From contig JAHQIY010000015.1 in NCBI GenBank assembly GCA_019054805.1, forward strand, positions 318,001 to 382,000: a DNA stretch of 64,000 bases. The letters run 5' to 3'. The notes under the pieces were generated by a model, which was not told the DNA's origin, searched no databases, and saw only the letters and a program-made list of their open reading frames with translations. Below are positions 12,271 to 23,683 of the stretch, piece after piece (the first letter of the stretch is position 1; each line of letters opens with the position of its first letter). This DNA comes from Brachionus manjavacas (lineage: Eukaryota > Rotifera > Eurotatoria > Ploima > Brachionidae). The translations under genes were made by a program, and so were the position numbers.

Positions 12271-12834
12271 TGTTTGCGACACGTTGTTTCAGTGACGTAA
12301 ACCAATTTTCTAATTTTTTTTTGTGTTAAAAAAGTTTTGAAAATTACTGTGGAATTTGAATGTCAAAATTTAGGTAAATGTAAACTAAAATGAAATTTAT
12401 TTTATGGAATTTTTTCTAACAGGATTAATGCATAATTTTAAATTGAAATTTGCAAAGCATGTATTTTTTACATAAAATTGATTTTCTATGTGATGTTGTT
12501 GCTACCATGTTACGCACGGCTTAAATGATAAATTTTTTCTTGCCAAACATCTATTATTTAGAATATAGAATTACCTAAATTTAGATGGTATTTTTAAGAC
12601 TTTATTTTTTCATAAAAATAACTGCGTCGGCTTTTTTGCTGCTAAATAGAGCGAAGATGATTTTCAAAAATGTGTACAAATATGATTGCTTAGTCTAAGC
12701 AAATTTGTTATCAAATTTAGTAAAGCTTCACAGATTTGCTTGAGTTGTTTTGTAAAATTTTATTTTTAAATAAATTATGACTGAAAATGACATGATGTTT
12801 AGCAGAAGATGAAAACTCCACTAAAAATTAAAAT
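12271..12834. other. Upstream region of the cotransporter gene
   Basis: AT-rich, with no coding potential seen. It should contain the promoter of the minus-strand SLC5 gene, but no TATA box or other element stands out. Confidence 0.4.
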
Positions 12835-13101
12835 TTGTTTAAAGATAATTATTTAATAAAATTAAGTATTTACAATTGCTCTTTACAAATATTACTAAAA
12901 GAGAGTCCTAGATGTTCAAATCTTTTTCTACACCACCTTAGTCAAATTGAAACTATACATGATCGCATTTACTCACTTAGTGAAAAGTATTTTGAAAAAA
13001 GTATATTAAATAGTAACCCTCTAATTTTAGAACTCATCGAAAATCAAACTGTAACAACCAAAAGAAATACTCTTCTAGAATTACTCAATAGACTCGTTTA
13101 A
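12835..13101 (+). mobile_element. LINE family A reverse-transcriptase C-terminal fragment
   Basis: An 88-aa frame includes IHDRIYSLSEKYFEKSI and NPLILELI, matching the C-terminal block of the LINE ORF at 58582-59256 (RLFELSEKYVGTGLSHS ... PLVERLV). It is a truncated relic on the opposite strand from that copy. The 3' untranslated part is not recognisable. Confidence 0.65.
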
Positions 13102-13959
13102 TCTCATAAAAAAAAAAAAATTCATATTTTATTTCTTTTACTTATAAATATTATAAACTGATTAATTAAACTACCAACTAACTTGAAGGCAAAAGAGTTC
13201 GCTCAAGCCTTCTCAAATCGATTAATAAACTATTGAAACTAACTATTGAAACTATTGCTCTTTATAGTTTATTTAATAAATTCTATATTATAAAAAATAG
13301 AATTCTAGTTTAATTAATTTTAAGAAATTCTCATAAAACTTAAGAAATCTGGCTAGTTTTGTTCTAATGCCACTTTTACAGAAATTTTGTTCTAATGATT
13401 AATAATCATAATTAAATTAAATATTTCTTTAAGTTTAAGCTTTAAGGTTTTTCAATAGACTAGCACCCATGTCTCAAGAGACTGATTTACACTCAACTTA
13501 TTTAAATTAATTTTAAAATTAGATTATAGAAAATCAAAATATTAAAATTTATTGAAAATTTTTTTGATTACAATGTTATTTGAATTAATTCAACAACGAG
13601 GTATTCAGGTTAAATAATTCAAATTTACCTATCAAGTCTATAAAAAATTGATGTTAAGGTTTTTATCCCCTGTTTGTTTTTTCCATTGGTTCAATTAATT
13701 TATTGTTCCTTAAATTATAATTTAATTTTCTGGAGTAATTTTTCTTTAAATTTAAGTGGAATTTTGATAAGAAAAAAAATTAAAAGAAGATGTAATCATC
13801 CTTTCCAAGACTCTATGCTGGAATGAATAAAGACCATAATTTTCTAAAAATTGTTCATTTCTTTTAAAGCTAACGGCTAAAAACAAAGTATCCGGAATTT
13901 TTTCAGAATATCATAACTCCTTCATTTTTAAAGAATGAAGACTAATGGCAAGTGATTTA
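13102..13959. other. AT-rich intergenic sequence
   Basis: Nothing recognisable; no frame with coding character on either strand. Confidence 0.45.
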
Positions 13960-14335
13960 GAAAGAGAATTTAAAGCTTTACAAAGTTTATTATAAACTTT
14001 TTTCTATTGTTTCATTTCTTCGAATTTTTTCAATCCAACTTTTTCCATCTTCGACTAGGGTCTGTATTGATGATTTAACACGGAAATTTTAGTATCCTGA
14101 GCCTCAATTGATGAAGTGTTTTCGTATCCCAGCCATCCTCGTAGATTTTTCCTTTCAATTTTGACCAAAAATATTCAGTAGGTCTAACTTCAGCCAAATT
14201 TGAAAAAATCCTGTGGACATGATCGATTAAATTTTCGATCATAAAGATCAATGACGCCTCTGCGTTATGAGAACTCTCCAAATCGCGCCAGAATGTAACA
14301 TTTTAGTCTTAATGATCCTTTTTGATAAAGAGAAG
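13960..14335 (-). mobile_element. Tc1/mariner-type transposase C-terminal fragment
   Basis: The minus-strand frame (14281-14075 and flanking sequence) carries the order FWRDLESSHNAE, then EVRPTEYFWSKLKGKIYEDGW. This corresponds to the region around the last catalytic acid of mariner-like DDE transposases (pattern RPIE-FW-LK-VY-GW). The third acidic residue lies in RPTE. The frame stops soon after and no terminal inverted repeats were found, so it is a dead fragment. Confidence 0.7.
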
Positions 14336-14694
14336 CATTTTCCTACTCAGACATTCATCTCGGTCCCTAATGCACTATTTCTTTCATAGTCTAAATACAC
14401 ACGATTTCGAAGGATCTCTCATTGATTCATTTATTTATTTAGTTTCAGCAAATCAATCAAACATTTTTATGTAGGACAGACAATCTTCTCTTGATTCACA
14501 GAATTTTGTTTGGAAACCTTTATCCATTAAAAAGTTGTCTTAAAAAACCTTAAAAGGATCATTTTGGATTTTTTAAAATTAGGTTAAAAATTGGAGTCTT
14601 TTTGAGATTAAATTTTAGGGTCACAATTAAATGATACAAATTATTTTTATTCTTGAAAAATTATCTTTTTGACAGCATATACATTGGTAATTTG

Positions 14695-14720
14695 ATCCCA
14701 GTATTTTACGAAAATCACGT
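14695..14720. repeat. Short hairpin in a TTTTACG-rich repeat
   Basis: GTATTTTACG and CGTAAAATAC form 10-bp arms around a 7-nt loop. The surrounding 14690-14880 sequence is built from TTTTACG/CGTAAAAT words that recur near 36640-36720 and 45690-45770, which suggests an old interspersed repeat. Confidence 0.5.
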
Positions 14721-14901
14721 AAAATACCGTAAATTAACAAAATTTTACCAAATATTATATAAATTAACGTAAATCCGAAAAGCGAAAAAGAGATATTTTA
14801 CGAAAAATTACGTAAATAAATAGGATTTTACGATAATTTTGGTAAAATTTGGTAAAACTCAAAACGGCCAGAAATTTTTGAAGAATGTCTTTTTTTCCAA
14901 A

Positions 14902-15360
14902 AATCGAAAATTTAAAATTTCTTTTTTTTTTCAATTTTTTTTAAACGATTTTAGAAATTACTATTTTTAACCAAAAATTAAGTTAATTTTGTATTTTTTT
15001 TTAAATGAAAAATCGATTTGCAAACAGACATTTTCACTCATATTTTTTTTACTTTGAGTGTGAGTATGAGTGCTAATTACTCGGCAAAAAATATGACCAA
15101 AAAAATATTTAATTTGACAACTAATTAATAAAATATTCTTAAAAAATTTTTTTCTAAAATTTTAAGAATAAAATATCTCCAAAAATTATATGTTTAGATA
15201 GTTGAGAAAGTCGTTGATTAAAAATTAAAAGAAAATGATCCAATTATTACCAATTATTACAAAAAAAAATCAAAATTAACTTAATTTTTGGTTAAAAATA
15301 GTAATTTCTAAAATCGTTTAAAAAAATTAAAAAAAAAAAAAGAAATTTTAAATTTTCTAT
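14902..15360. repeat. Foldback element with ~95-bp inverted arms
   Basis: 14902-14998 is nearly the exact reverse complement of 15263-15360. Shared words include AAACGATTTTAGAAATTACT and AACCAAAAATTAAGTTAATT. The spacer is about 265 bp and there is no frame inside, so it fits a foldback or MITE-type element. Flanking duplications were not found. Confidence 0.8.
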
Positions 15361-15369
15361 TTTACTGTA

Positions 15370-16622
15370 AATCTCTAAATCTTAAAATCAAAACCTTCTA
15401 AGAAACGGGTCTTTTTCCCAAAGATCAATGCTAAATTGCAAAATAAATTGTCAAAATTAAAAAAAAGCAGCAGTCATCTTTGGTACACCTGTTACCCTGA
15501 ATAATCACTTATTCATCAGCTTGTCAACTGATGCACAAAGATAAGTAAGAATTATACTTATCACGTATCTCAGAAGTTAGACGCTTCGAAATTCTGACAT
15601 ACACATTAAGCATTAAGCTCACATCTTGACCTAGTTATAAGCTCGTGTTCTTGACACGGGCATATAGGTATAAATAAGAATTCCATTCTTAGAACTTCAG
15701 AACGTTCAATAACTTAAATGAAGCTTTTAAAGATTAAAGATTGTTTATTATAAGATTTTTAATGAAGATTCAATGAAGACAACTCTTAAAAATTTCTACT
15801 CGATCAACAGTGTTCAAGGTTTCTTTATCATCCCAACAAAGTCTTTCTGGGAAGCTCTGAAAACTAGCATCTCCTCGATGTTTTATGGTTTAATTGAATA
15901 TTTAAAGTTTTTAGACGTTTTTGCCTTCATTTGGCGATTAATTTTTTAATTCCTTCTAACCTTTCTGTATTTAAAAAGATTCTGATCTATTTAGTCCATC
16001 AAAAAATTATGATAGTAATAATCCCTTTAATTCCTTAATATAATTCCTAGGCCGGCTTCAAAGAATGGTTTCATTGCGAAACCGATTCCCTCAATAGGTT
16101 CAATTAAGGAACCAATTTTTTGTACCAACTCTAATTTTAATAGGATTGACTAATGGTCAAACTCTCAGACCGTATTCTTTTGCACCTGTTTACCTGAAAT
16201 ATGGTTTACTCATCCTTACTTGCTCTCAGAGGCATGTCAATGCTAAAAAGAGCCTGTTTCCTGACTTTGCAGCTGGATCTCTCAACCGAAACAAAATGTC
16301 ATGGAAAACTTTTGAGTTCGAAATAGTATACGAAAATTTTAAAATAAAATAAAAAGAAATTCAAAAGGAATATCGAATAAAATCAATTATTTAAAATTGT
16401 ACCATCTTAGAAATTTTACTTTATCTTACTTTTAATTACACAAACAAATAGCAAACAATAAAAAATTCAAAATATCAAAAAATTTTGTAATAAACAATTT
16501 TAAAAAATTTAATAATTTTATTAGTAATTGAAAAAAAAGAGAGTAAAAATTGGTAAAAATATTTATATAGGGAAAGTTAAATTATCAGAGATAGTAAAAA
16601 AACTTTTTATTGAATTAATTAT
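15370..16622. other. Intergenic, possible old repeat, no gene
   Basis: 15480-15720 is less AT-rich and contains a TATA-like TATAAATA near 15670; a decayed LTR is one possibility but no partner copy was found. A 68-aa plus-strand frame at 16146-16352 has no recognisable feature and I do not call it a gene. Confidence 0.4.
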
Positions 16623-16767
16623 TAAATGTGCAAATTAGAAATAAAATTGAATTAAAAAAATTATTAATTTTTTTACCGCTTGATTTGTTTGAAGTAAAAT
16701 TGATTTAATGTGTAAATGTGTTGGTTTCATTTGTTAAAAATGTTTCGATCATATTTGTCATATTGAT
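16623..16767 (-). repeat. Partial tandem duplication of the 3' end of the repeat-protein gene
   Basis: This stretch matches 16863-17007 at a constant offset of 240 bp, with scattered mismatches (for example GAAGTAAAATTGATTT and GTGTAAATGTGTTGG in both). The second segment is the C-terminal coding end of the 553-aa gene. The downstream copy has mutated and no longer forms a long frame. Confidence 0.85.
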
Positions 16768-16845
16768 CATATTTATAAATGAAATAGAAATATTATTAGA
16801 TAAAATAACTAGGCTTATTTTCTTATATTAGAAAAATGAGCCCTA

Positions 16846-18507
16846 TTAATTAAAATATAAAATGTGAAATATCAGAAATAAAATGGAATTATTAAAATCA
16901 AGTTTCAATTTTTGACCGTTTGATTTGGTTGAAGTAAAATTGATTTGATGTGTAAATGTGTTGGTATCATTTGTTAAAGATGTTTCTATCATATTTGTCA
17001 CATTGCTTAAATCTGGTAAAAATTGTGATGGTGTCCTTGTCAATGATGATTTTGATGAATTTCCATAAGCAATGACGTCTAATGTAGATGATTTGAAAAA
17101 ATCAAAACTTGTATTTGTTTTCATACCTGGTGAATTGAATGCTAAAGTAGATAGATTTTGTTGATTTGATTCAGTATTTAAAACTAGAGACATTTGAGTT
17201 GATAATGAATTCGACATAGTTTGTCTATTTGTAATAGAAGCAGTTGAATACTCTGTGGGTATTTTGGACGAAAACTCAACTAACTCAATTGTATTAAATT
17301 GATTTAATTGTTCACTTGATAGCTCAGTTCTATTCAAAGTTGTATTTTCATTTAAATATTCAGTTGACATTTGGGTAGAAATTTGATTTGTATCTCGTTC
17401 TAAGGCTATGTAATGCCAATATTCTCCAGGACCTTGATTGTGTGGAACAAAGTATATTTTATCACTGTTTTCACTTAAAACTGCACCGAAATATGCTGAA
17501 TTTAAGGTAGTAACATTGTGTTTATAGGAAACAAACTCTCCTGTATCACAGTCAATATAATGCCAAAATTCTTGAGAACTTTGTGCAAAGGGAGAAAGAT
17601 AGATCCTGTTATGAGGAGCATAATACACTCCATCACTATAAGCTCCGTCAACTATTATACTACTAACATTATGTTCATATTCTATCAAAGTGCCTGTATC
17701 ACAGTCAATATAATGCCATAATCTGTTTAGTGCAATTCCCAATGGAATCAAGTAAATTTTGTTTTCTTTTGGTGAAAAAACTCCGGCAGAGTAAGCTGCA
17801 CTGTAGCTTTCAGTAGAAAAAGACCCAGATTGAGTATATCTTATTACGCTTCCATTATTACAATCAATGTAAAATAAATTATCTGTAGGTGAAGGATAAA
17901 AAGCAAGGAGATATATTTTGTTTTCGTTTGGTGAATACACTCCTAATGAAAAAGCTGATTCCATTGAAACCAAATTATGCTGATATCCAATTATTTCACT
18001 TGTATTACAATCAATATAATGCCATGTTTCTTCATAAGATTGCTTGTTAGGAACAAAATAAATTCTATTCTGGTTTGGTGAGTAAACGCTTAAAGAATAA
18101 GCTTCATTTCGAAAAGATGTGTTATGTCGATATGGAACCAATTCGCCTGAATTACAATCTATATAGTGCAAGAATTCTTCACTTGATTGAGAAGAAGGGC
18201 TAAAATAAATTCTATTTTGTGTTGGTGAAAAAGTAGCACCTAGATATCCAAAATCAGCCAAACTATTATTTTCATATGTTTCTACCTCATCGGTTGAACA
18301 ATTAATGTAATGATAAATTCCCACTCTAGGTTGACGAAATGGTGAAAAATAGACTCTGTTAAGAGACCGACAATATGCACCTCCTAAATATGCTGCCGAT
18401 TCAACTGTTAAATTACTCACATATTGGTTAATTATAAAATTCCTAATTGAATAGGAACTATTTAGCCAAATAAATAATAATAATAATTTTAAATAATTTT
18501 TAGCCAT
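16846..18507 (-). CDS. Secreted seven-repeat (propeller-like) protein with Ser/Thr stalk
   Basis: I do not recognise this 553-aa protein. It has a signal peptide (residues 1-20, ending NSSYS). Residues about 30-375 are seven repeats of about 48 aa. Each contains a pattern like YSPNQNRIYFVP, a variable loop, then HYIDC-[DN]-[TS]-G and a closing Y-x-HN. Six repeats keep the single Cys. The seventh is cut after HYIAL. Seven such units suggest a seven-bladed beta-propeller, which is inference. Residues 380-530 are rich in Ser, Thr and Asn with many N-x-S/T sites, mucin-like. The last 18 residues are hydrophobic (ILFLIFHILYFN) and could be a GPI-anchor signal or tail anchor. It is uninterrupted by introns. 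A partial copy of its 3' end lies just downstream. Confidence 0.8.
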   Translation of the reverse strand: MAKNYLKLLLLFIWLNSSYSIRNFIINQYVSNLTVESAAYLGGAYCRSLNRVYFSPFRQPRVGIYHYINCSTDEVETYENNSLADFGYLGATFSPTQNRIYFSPSSQSSEEFLHYIDCNSGELVPYRHNTSFRNEAYSLSVYSPNQNRIYFVPNKQSYEETWHYIDCNTSEIIGYQHNLVSMESAFSLGVYSPNENKIYLLAFYPSPTDNLFYIDCNNGSVIRYTQSGSFSTESYSAAYSAGVFSPKENKIYLIPLGIALNRLWHYIDCDTGTLIEYEHNVSSIIVDGAYSDGVYYAPHNRIYLSPFAQSSQEFWHYIDCDTGEFVSYKHNVTTLNSAYFGAVLSENSDKIYFVPHNQGPGEYWHYIALERDTNQISTQMSTEYLNENTTLNRTELSSEQLNQFNTIELVEFSSKIPTEYSTASITNRQTMSNSLSTQMSLVLNTESNQQNLSTLAFNSPGMKTNTSFDFFKSSTLDVIAYGNSSKSSLTRTPSQFLPDLSNVTNMIETSLTNDTNTFTHQINFTSTKSNGQKLKLDFNNSILFLIFHILYFN

Positions 18508-19889
18508 ATTTGAAATCTACAGATTAATAACTAAAATTTTTTGGTTAAAAATCGCTCTAAAAACCTATTTTTTATAGGCAAATTTTCTATCTGTTAGCTT
18601 TTAGAAACATTTTAATTTGAAATGTTATTTATCATTAAAGGTTCGAATCAAAAAATTTTTGTTTAAATTCCAAAGAATTTTTTAAATTTCAATCGATTCA
18701 TTTGTTTAGAAATAAATTCCATTCATTCTAATTGTCTTAACATGTCGCTTGTTTAAAAATTGAGAATTTGACTATTCTGGAAAATTAAATTTTACTTAAT
18801 TTTTAGATTTAATTTAAGATAATTTTCTTTTGTTGCTTCATTTTTCCAATCGATTGAAAAATAATAACTTGAAACCTTTTTTTATTATTTCAACAAGTAA
18901 ACTTAATTAACGCAATTGTGAATAAAAGAATAGAATTTTCAAAGAAATTTTTTATTTTTTAATGCAAAAATTTAATAAAAAAATATTAATTAAAAGCTCG
19001 GATACCTACTTGAGCTCGCTGAAATCAATTAAATTGATTAATTTTTTAAAGTAAAATAGTGATTGAAAATTAAAATATTTAATAATCTTATAATCTCTTT
19101 TTTGGCAGCATTTTTAATGATCTTTAACTTGATAATTTTATAGAGTTTAATTTAATCAAAACGTATTTTAATTAAATTTCTTGAAATTTTTATTAATTGA
19201 TAATTAATTCAATTTTTTAAAATTTTATTTTAAAAAAACTTTCTTTTTGTTTATACAGAGTTCGAAATCAATTTTTAATAGTTAAATCTCAATAAAAGTT
19301 TTTCATCAAAAATCAAAAAATGTGTCACATTTTCTTAGTTAAGTGGAATTTTTCTCTCCAGACTTTTAAATTTTTCAAATATGAATTTTTTCGGGTACAG
19401 TCGAAACCATCTTAAACGAAAATATTATTTTTACAATCAGGTAATCTCTTTCTTTTGAAAAATACCAAATAAAAATAAAAATCAAAATGAAAAAAAATTA
19501 CAAAACCCTTAAAAAACAATCCGCTTAATTTTTTTATGGAATAAAAAAACTAATTTTCTAATACACAAAATATTGGTTGCAATTTACTAATTCAAATAAG
19601 TATTAGATTTTATTTGATCTGAAACAATCAGATAATCACAGATTAGATTAGTTTTTCAGCAAATTTGAATTTTTTTGAAGGATCAAGATAAATTTAACTC
19701 TCCAAATCATTAATAGGATCAATTAGTATTATTATTTCTTTGCTTAAATTCATTCTCATAAATTTTCATTAAAAAATAGAAGTGATTTAAAATTCAGCAC
19801 TTAGATCTATTTTAAATCTAAAATATTATATCCCCTCCAATATTGTGCACCAAGATGCTTTTAATAAATTTAAACTATCAACAGTCTCA
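18508..19889. other. AT-rich intergenic sequence
   Basis: No gene or recognisable element. The part next to 18507 should hold the promoter of the seven-repeat protein gene. Confidence 0.45.
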
Positions 19890-20262
19890 AGCTGACTTTT
19901 TGAATTGAGTGAGAGATATGCCAGGGTTGGATTGGGTCATTCTGTTTCATTAGATGTGAAATCGGTGAATGAGTATAAAGAAGGTTCCGAATCAAGATGC
20001 ATCGAATATCCAAATCCATTGTGTAATTGCTATCTAACAATTTCCTATTTTTTTTCCTGAACTATCAAATATTTAAACATGTTTAACCTCTAGCTATATA
20101 GTTCAATTCAATACATCGTTTTTAATTTTCTTTTTATTATTTATCTTTCGTTTTTTTCTTCTTTTAATTTTGGTTTATCTCAGCTTTATTTTAAATTATT
20201 ATTTTTTTATTCTTAAGAAGCATTAGCTCGGAACAGATAACAAAATAAATAATTAATAAAAA
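19890..20262 (+). mobile_element. LINE family A 3' fragment (C-terminus plus tail)
   Basis: The translation around 19960-20060 reads EYKEGSESRCIEYPNPLC and NCYLTISYFF. This is nearly identical to the end of the minus-strand LINE ORF at 58582-59256. The copy ends with the family's 3' signature (AAGCATTAGCTCGGAACAGA then AAATAAATAATTAATAAA) near 20220-20262. It has in-frame damage upstream and is a 5'-truncated relic. Confidence 0.75.
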
Positions 20263-20712
20263 ATTCTATAAGGATGCTCGAATAGAATAAAAGAAAATTA
20301 TATTTTCTCTAATATAGAAATTTTAATTTAATATTTTGAGAAAAAAATTAATTTTTTAATTCTTTTCGTAATTATCAAAAAAAATAAATGTTTTTTCTGA
20401 ATTTAAATACTTTTCTAGTACTTGAATTGACTTGTTTGTTAACAAGATTACAATGATATGTTGACACATTTAATTTTTACATAAACGAGATAAAAACTTC
20501 CAATTTTGTTTATAATTTCACCAAATGAACTGTGTCGGTATACACATAAAATGTAAGGTTTAAATTAAAAACAAACTCACATTATCTAATATACATACCA
20601 TCAAATTCTAAATTATTTAAATATTGATCAAATCAATAAATTAATCTAATGTTAAAAAAATAAAAAATACAATTAAATAATTAAAAGAGGAGCCTGGATC
20701 AAAGTGAAAGTC
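20263..20712. other. AT-rich intergenic sequence
   Basis: Nothing recognisable on either strand. Confidence 0.45.
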
Positions 20713-20877
20713 TCATACATTCTTTAATAGATCATTTAACTTTACGACTCGTGAGCGTTTACGTTTGTTTTTATCTATTGATTCTGGATTCTCGTACTCT
20801 TCTGGATTCTCGTCCCCAGATCCTTGATTTTCATCTAATTTTAATTCTTATTCAGCCTTTCTTTATTCCAAAAAGTC
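20713..20877 (-). pseudogene. Decayed terminal exon, acidic/NLS-like C-terminus
   Basis: A good 3' splice site (TTTTTCAG) precedes a 55-codon frame ending at a stop (20715-20713). The frame holds two in-frame TAA codons, each one C-to-T change from CAA. The rest reads ENQGSGDENPEEYENPES then KNKRKRSRVVKL, an acidic stretch followed by a nuclear-localisation-like basic block. No parent gene is seen nearby. It may be a dead exon or a chance frame; I favour a relic. Confidence 0.35.
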
Positions 20878-21348
20878 CTGAAAAATTAACTTCAAGGTCT
20901 ATCATCTTTTTATTTTTTTAGTTTTTAGATATTTGAGTAAAATTATTTAAAATTGATAATTTTAACATATAAAAGAAATAGTTATGAAAATTTAGTATAT
21001 TTTTTGAATTATTTTAGTTAAAAAATAATAAATCGCTGTTTAGAATCACACCATAATTTTTTTTTATGTTTCTGATGAACAACTGGCTTCTATTGCAATT
21101 CGAACAATTATTTATTTATAAAATCAGACTTTATTAGTAAAAATAATCAAATTTTCTTAATAAATTTTTGTTTGTAATCCTTCCTGAGAACTTTATTTTT
21201 TGTCTTAGATCAAAAAGTAGATTTCTTATAGTTTAATGCCAAATGAATCTAATGCCATGAATTTAACGACAATTAAATTAATGCTTTATTATTAAATAAT
21301 AAACAATTCCTTTTATTATTTTTTTAAATAGTTTTTTTAATATTTTTT

Positions 21349-21463
21349 TTTGGCTTACCGGCCAAATTACCGCCCGCTTAAAGGTTGTCCGGCTAATGAG
21401 GACAGGGTTTCTGAAAATTTTGGCCGGTTAAGTGTCCGCTTGTCCCAATTTCAACACTAGTAA
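21349..21463. mobile_element. Possible hAT-type terminal fragment
   Basis: This block is much more GC-rich than its surroundings. Its right end read inward is TAGTGTTGAAATTGGG, sharing TAGTGTTG with the hAT at 1448. Inside, TACCGGCCAAATT and AATTTTGGCCGGTTA form a subterminal hairpin. The opposite end and a target duplication were not found. Confidence 0.4.
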
Positions 21464-21903
21464 AAATATCAATGATTAGTCAAAATTCAATTAGCAGCTG
21501 AATTTCTAAATAAATATTGTGAGACTCAAATTTATCTTTAAAATCTTTTTTCCAATGTTTTATTTCGTTTTTTTCTAATTATAATAAATTACATTTTTCA
21601 TTAAATATATTTGAGTTTAATCATTTTTTAAACAAAAATTAGTTCCTTTTAGATTAGTGTTTTGTATCCAAGAGTGTCAGCGGTATTTGTTTTGTTTTGT
21701 TTTTTTTACTTATTATGGACTTATCTAATTTCTCTGTGCCTTTTTAATCGCTTGGCTAAAAAGAAGGATGGTAATCCATCCTGAGTATCCGGAGGGTTTC
21801 CCTCAAAATAATCCAACTAATTAATGACCAGTTTTAGAATAAAAACTCAGTCTTTTTCAAACTTTTTCAAACTTTTATACAACATATCATAAAAAATTAC
21901 ATT

Positions 21904-22261
21904 ATGTCGGAAGAAACATCTAGCTCAACTTCTATCTTAGCTTTACATCAAGCTCAGTCAAATATTGATGACACAGATAACGATGCAAGTTTGATTGAAG
22001 AAGCAGTTATTCATAAAAAAAGAGGCAAAAATTTGAGTTATGAAGATTTTGCGGTATATTTATCGTATCAAAAATGTGTTCAAGACTTACAAAGTGGAAA
22101 AATTGACAGACACTATTTTGGGTGAAATAGATTCATTAAATGTTTTACAAGCAAATGTTGCAAATCAACCAGTCAAACGTAAAAGAGGTCGTCCTCCAAA
22201 AGCTAGTCAAAAAGAAGTCAATAATGGTGTTTCTAAAAGAAATAAATTGAGTAATGATTAA
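21904..22261 (+). pseudogene. Small AT-hook ORF split by a frameshift
   Basis: The first frame (21904-22125, 73 aa) has a Ser-rich acidic start and then KKRGKNLSYEDFAVYLSYQK. The overlapping second frame (22040-22261) continues with EIDSLNVLQ, then KRKRGRPPKA, a clear AT-hook (RGRP core), and ends at a stop. A single shift between about 22090 and 22125 would join them into a protein of about 119 aa that looks nuclear and DNA-binding. It could be a decayed gene, part of a transposon, or a real gene with a sequence error. No splice sites that would bridge the frames are obvious. Confidence 0.4.
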
Positions 22262-23683
22262 ATAATTATTCTAATTATATTTTATTGGTCATTTTTTGTA
22301 TTTTTTTTTGTCTTATTTTTTTATTTTTTTCTTTATAATTAGCTACTTAAATAAAATAATTATCTACTTTTTATTTTTTTTTATCTATTTTTCTAAATAA
22401 AAATTAGCTACAAAAAAATAAAATTAGCTACTAACACAAAATATATCCATTTTTTTTGGCATTAATTTCTTTTTATTTTTTGACAGTGAAAAAATTCAGC
22501 ATTATTTTCATTGCATTAGATTACACAAGACCAAAAATAAAAAAAATAAACTGATTTAGAATTGTTAATAAACACAATAAAAGTGTTACTAACCAAAGCC
22601 TTCTGAAGCAACCACCTATCTCATCCATTTTATTTTTTTTTGCATAATTTTAGATTATTAAAAACAAAATAAAACGGATTATTCTATATATTAGTATATA
22701 ATCTATTTAAAAAACTAACAAAAAAAATGAATTTTACTTTTCAATTTTTTTTTTTCTTACTCGATATTTGTTTTTTTACTCTTATCACCCAAGTGGTATT
22801 TTTCTAATAAATAATAAAATGATATATAAAATACTAAGTTTTGATTCAAATATTTAAATTATGTCATTAAATGCTTGGAGAAAATTTTGGGATGTTCTTA
22901 ATTGAAATTGCATTCAGTTTATTGAATTTAAAATAAGATTTGTATAAATTTTAGAAATTAGATTTGCTTAGAAAATTTCAAAAACTAAAAAATTAAAAAA
23001 AAAAAAACTAAAAATTAATATTTAATCTAAATCTTTTATTAAAACAAAATATGAATAAAATAAATTAAAAATAATTCCATCTAAAAACAGTATTTTATTG
23101 GAAAAAGTCGACATTAAAATAGTTATTTCAATTAAGTTTATATGTAGTCAGAAAAAAAATTTAATATAAAATTTAATTGAATGTTTGGATTGAAATTATT
23201 TAAGTAATTTTTTATTTAAATAAAACCTAATATAATGATTTTTTTAGTTAAAATTTTTGTGATTTCTATTATTTTACGATAAAAAAACTCCGATGACCAA
23301 AACGACATAGCAGATACATTTTTTTCATTTTAAGATTTGCATGTTAACATCGGTAATTTGTTTAAAATAATTGCATTTTCTTGATGGATGATCAATATAT
23401 CTATACATCTTTTCAGATTATTTTAAAAATAAAAAATTTGACATTTTTGGGAATTATTTGAGCCATTTTTTATTAAAATCTGAAGAAAGTTAGAGTAAAA
23501 TATTAATTAAAATATTTTATTAAAAGACAAAATAAGCGCTTGAAAGCAAAATTTTGATAACATTTGAACTAGAATATTTTGAATTAAATTTGTAAAATTT
23601 CAAAGTATTCTCAAGCATTCACCGCGACAAAATCTCTTTAAATATAATATCTAAAAAATACCAATCTCTCCCCGACCTAAAGG
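22262..23683. other. AT-rich intergenic sequence upstream of MIPEP
   Basis: No gene or named repeat is supported. The promoter of MIPEP should be near 23600-23683, but no specific element can be pointed to. Confidence 0.45.

Noticed and set aside
15480..15720. Solo LTR
   Set aside because: No second copy, no TG...CA ends with flanking duplication could be shown.
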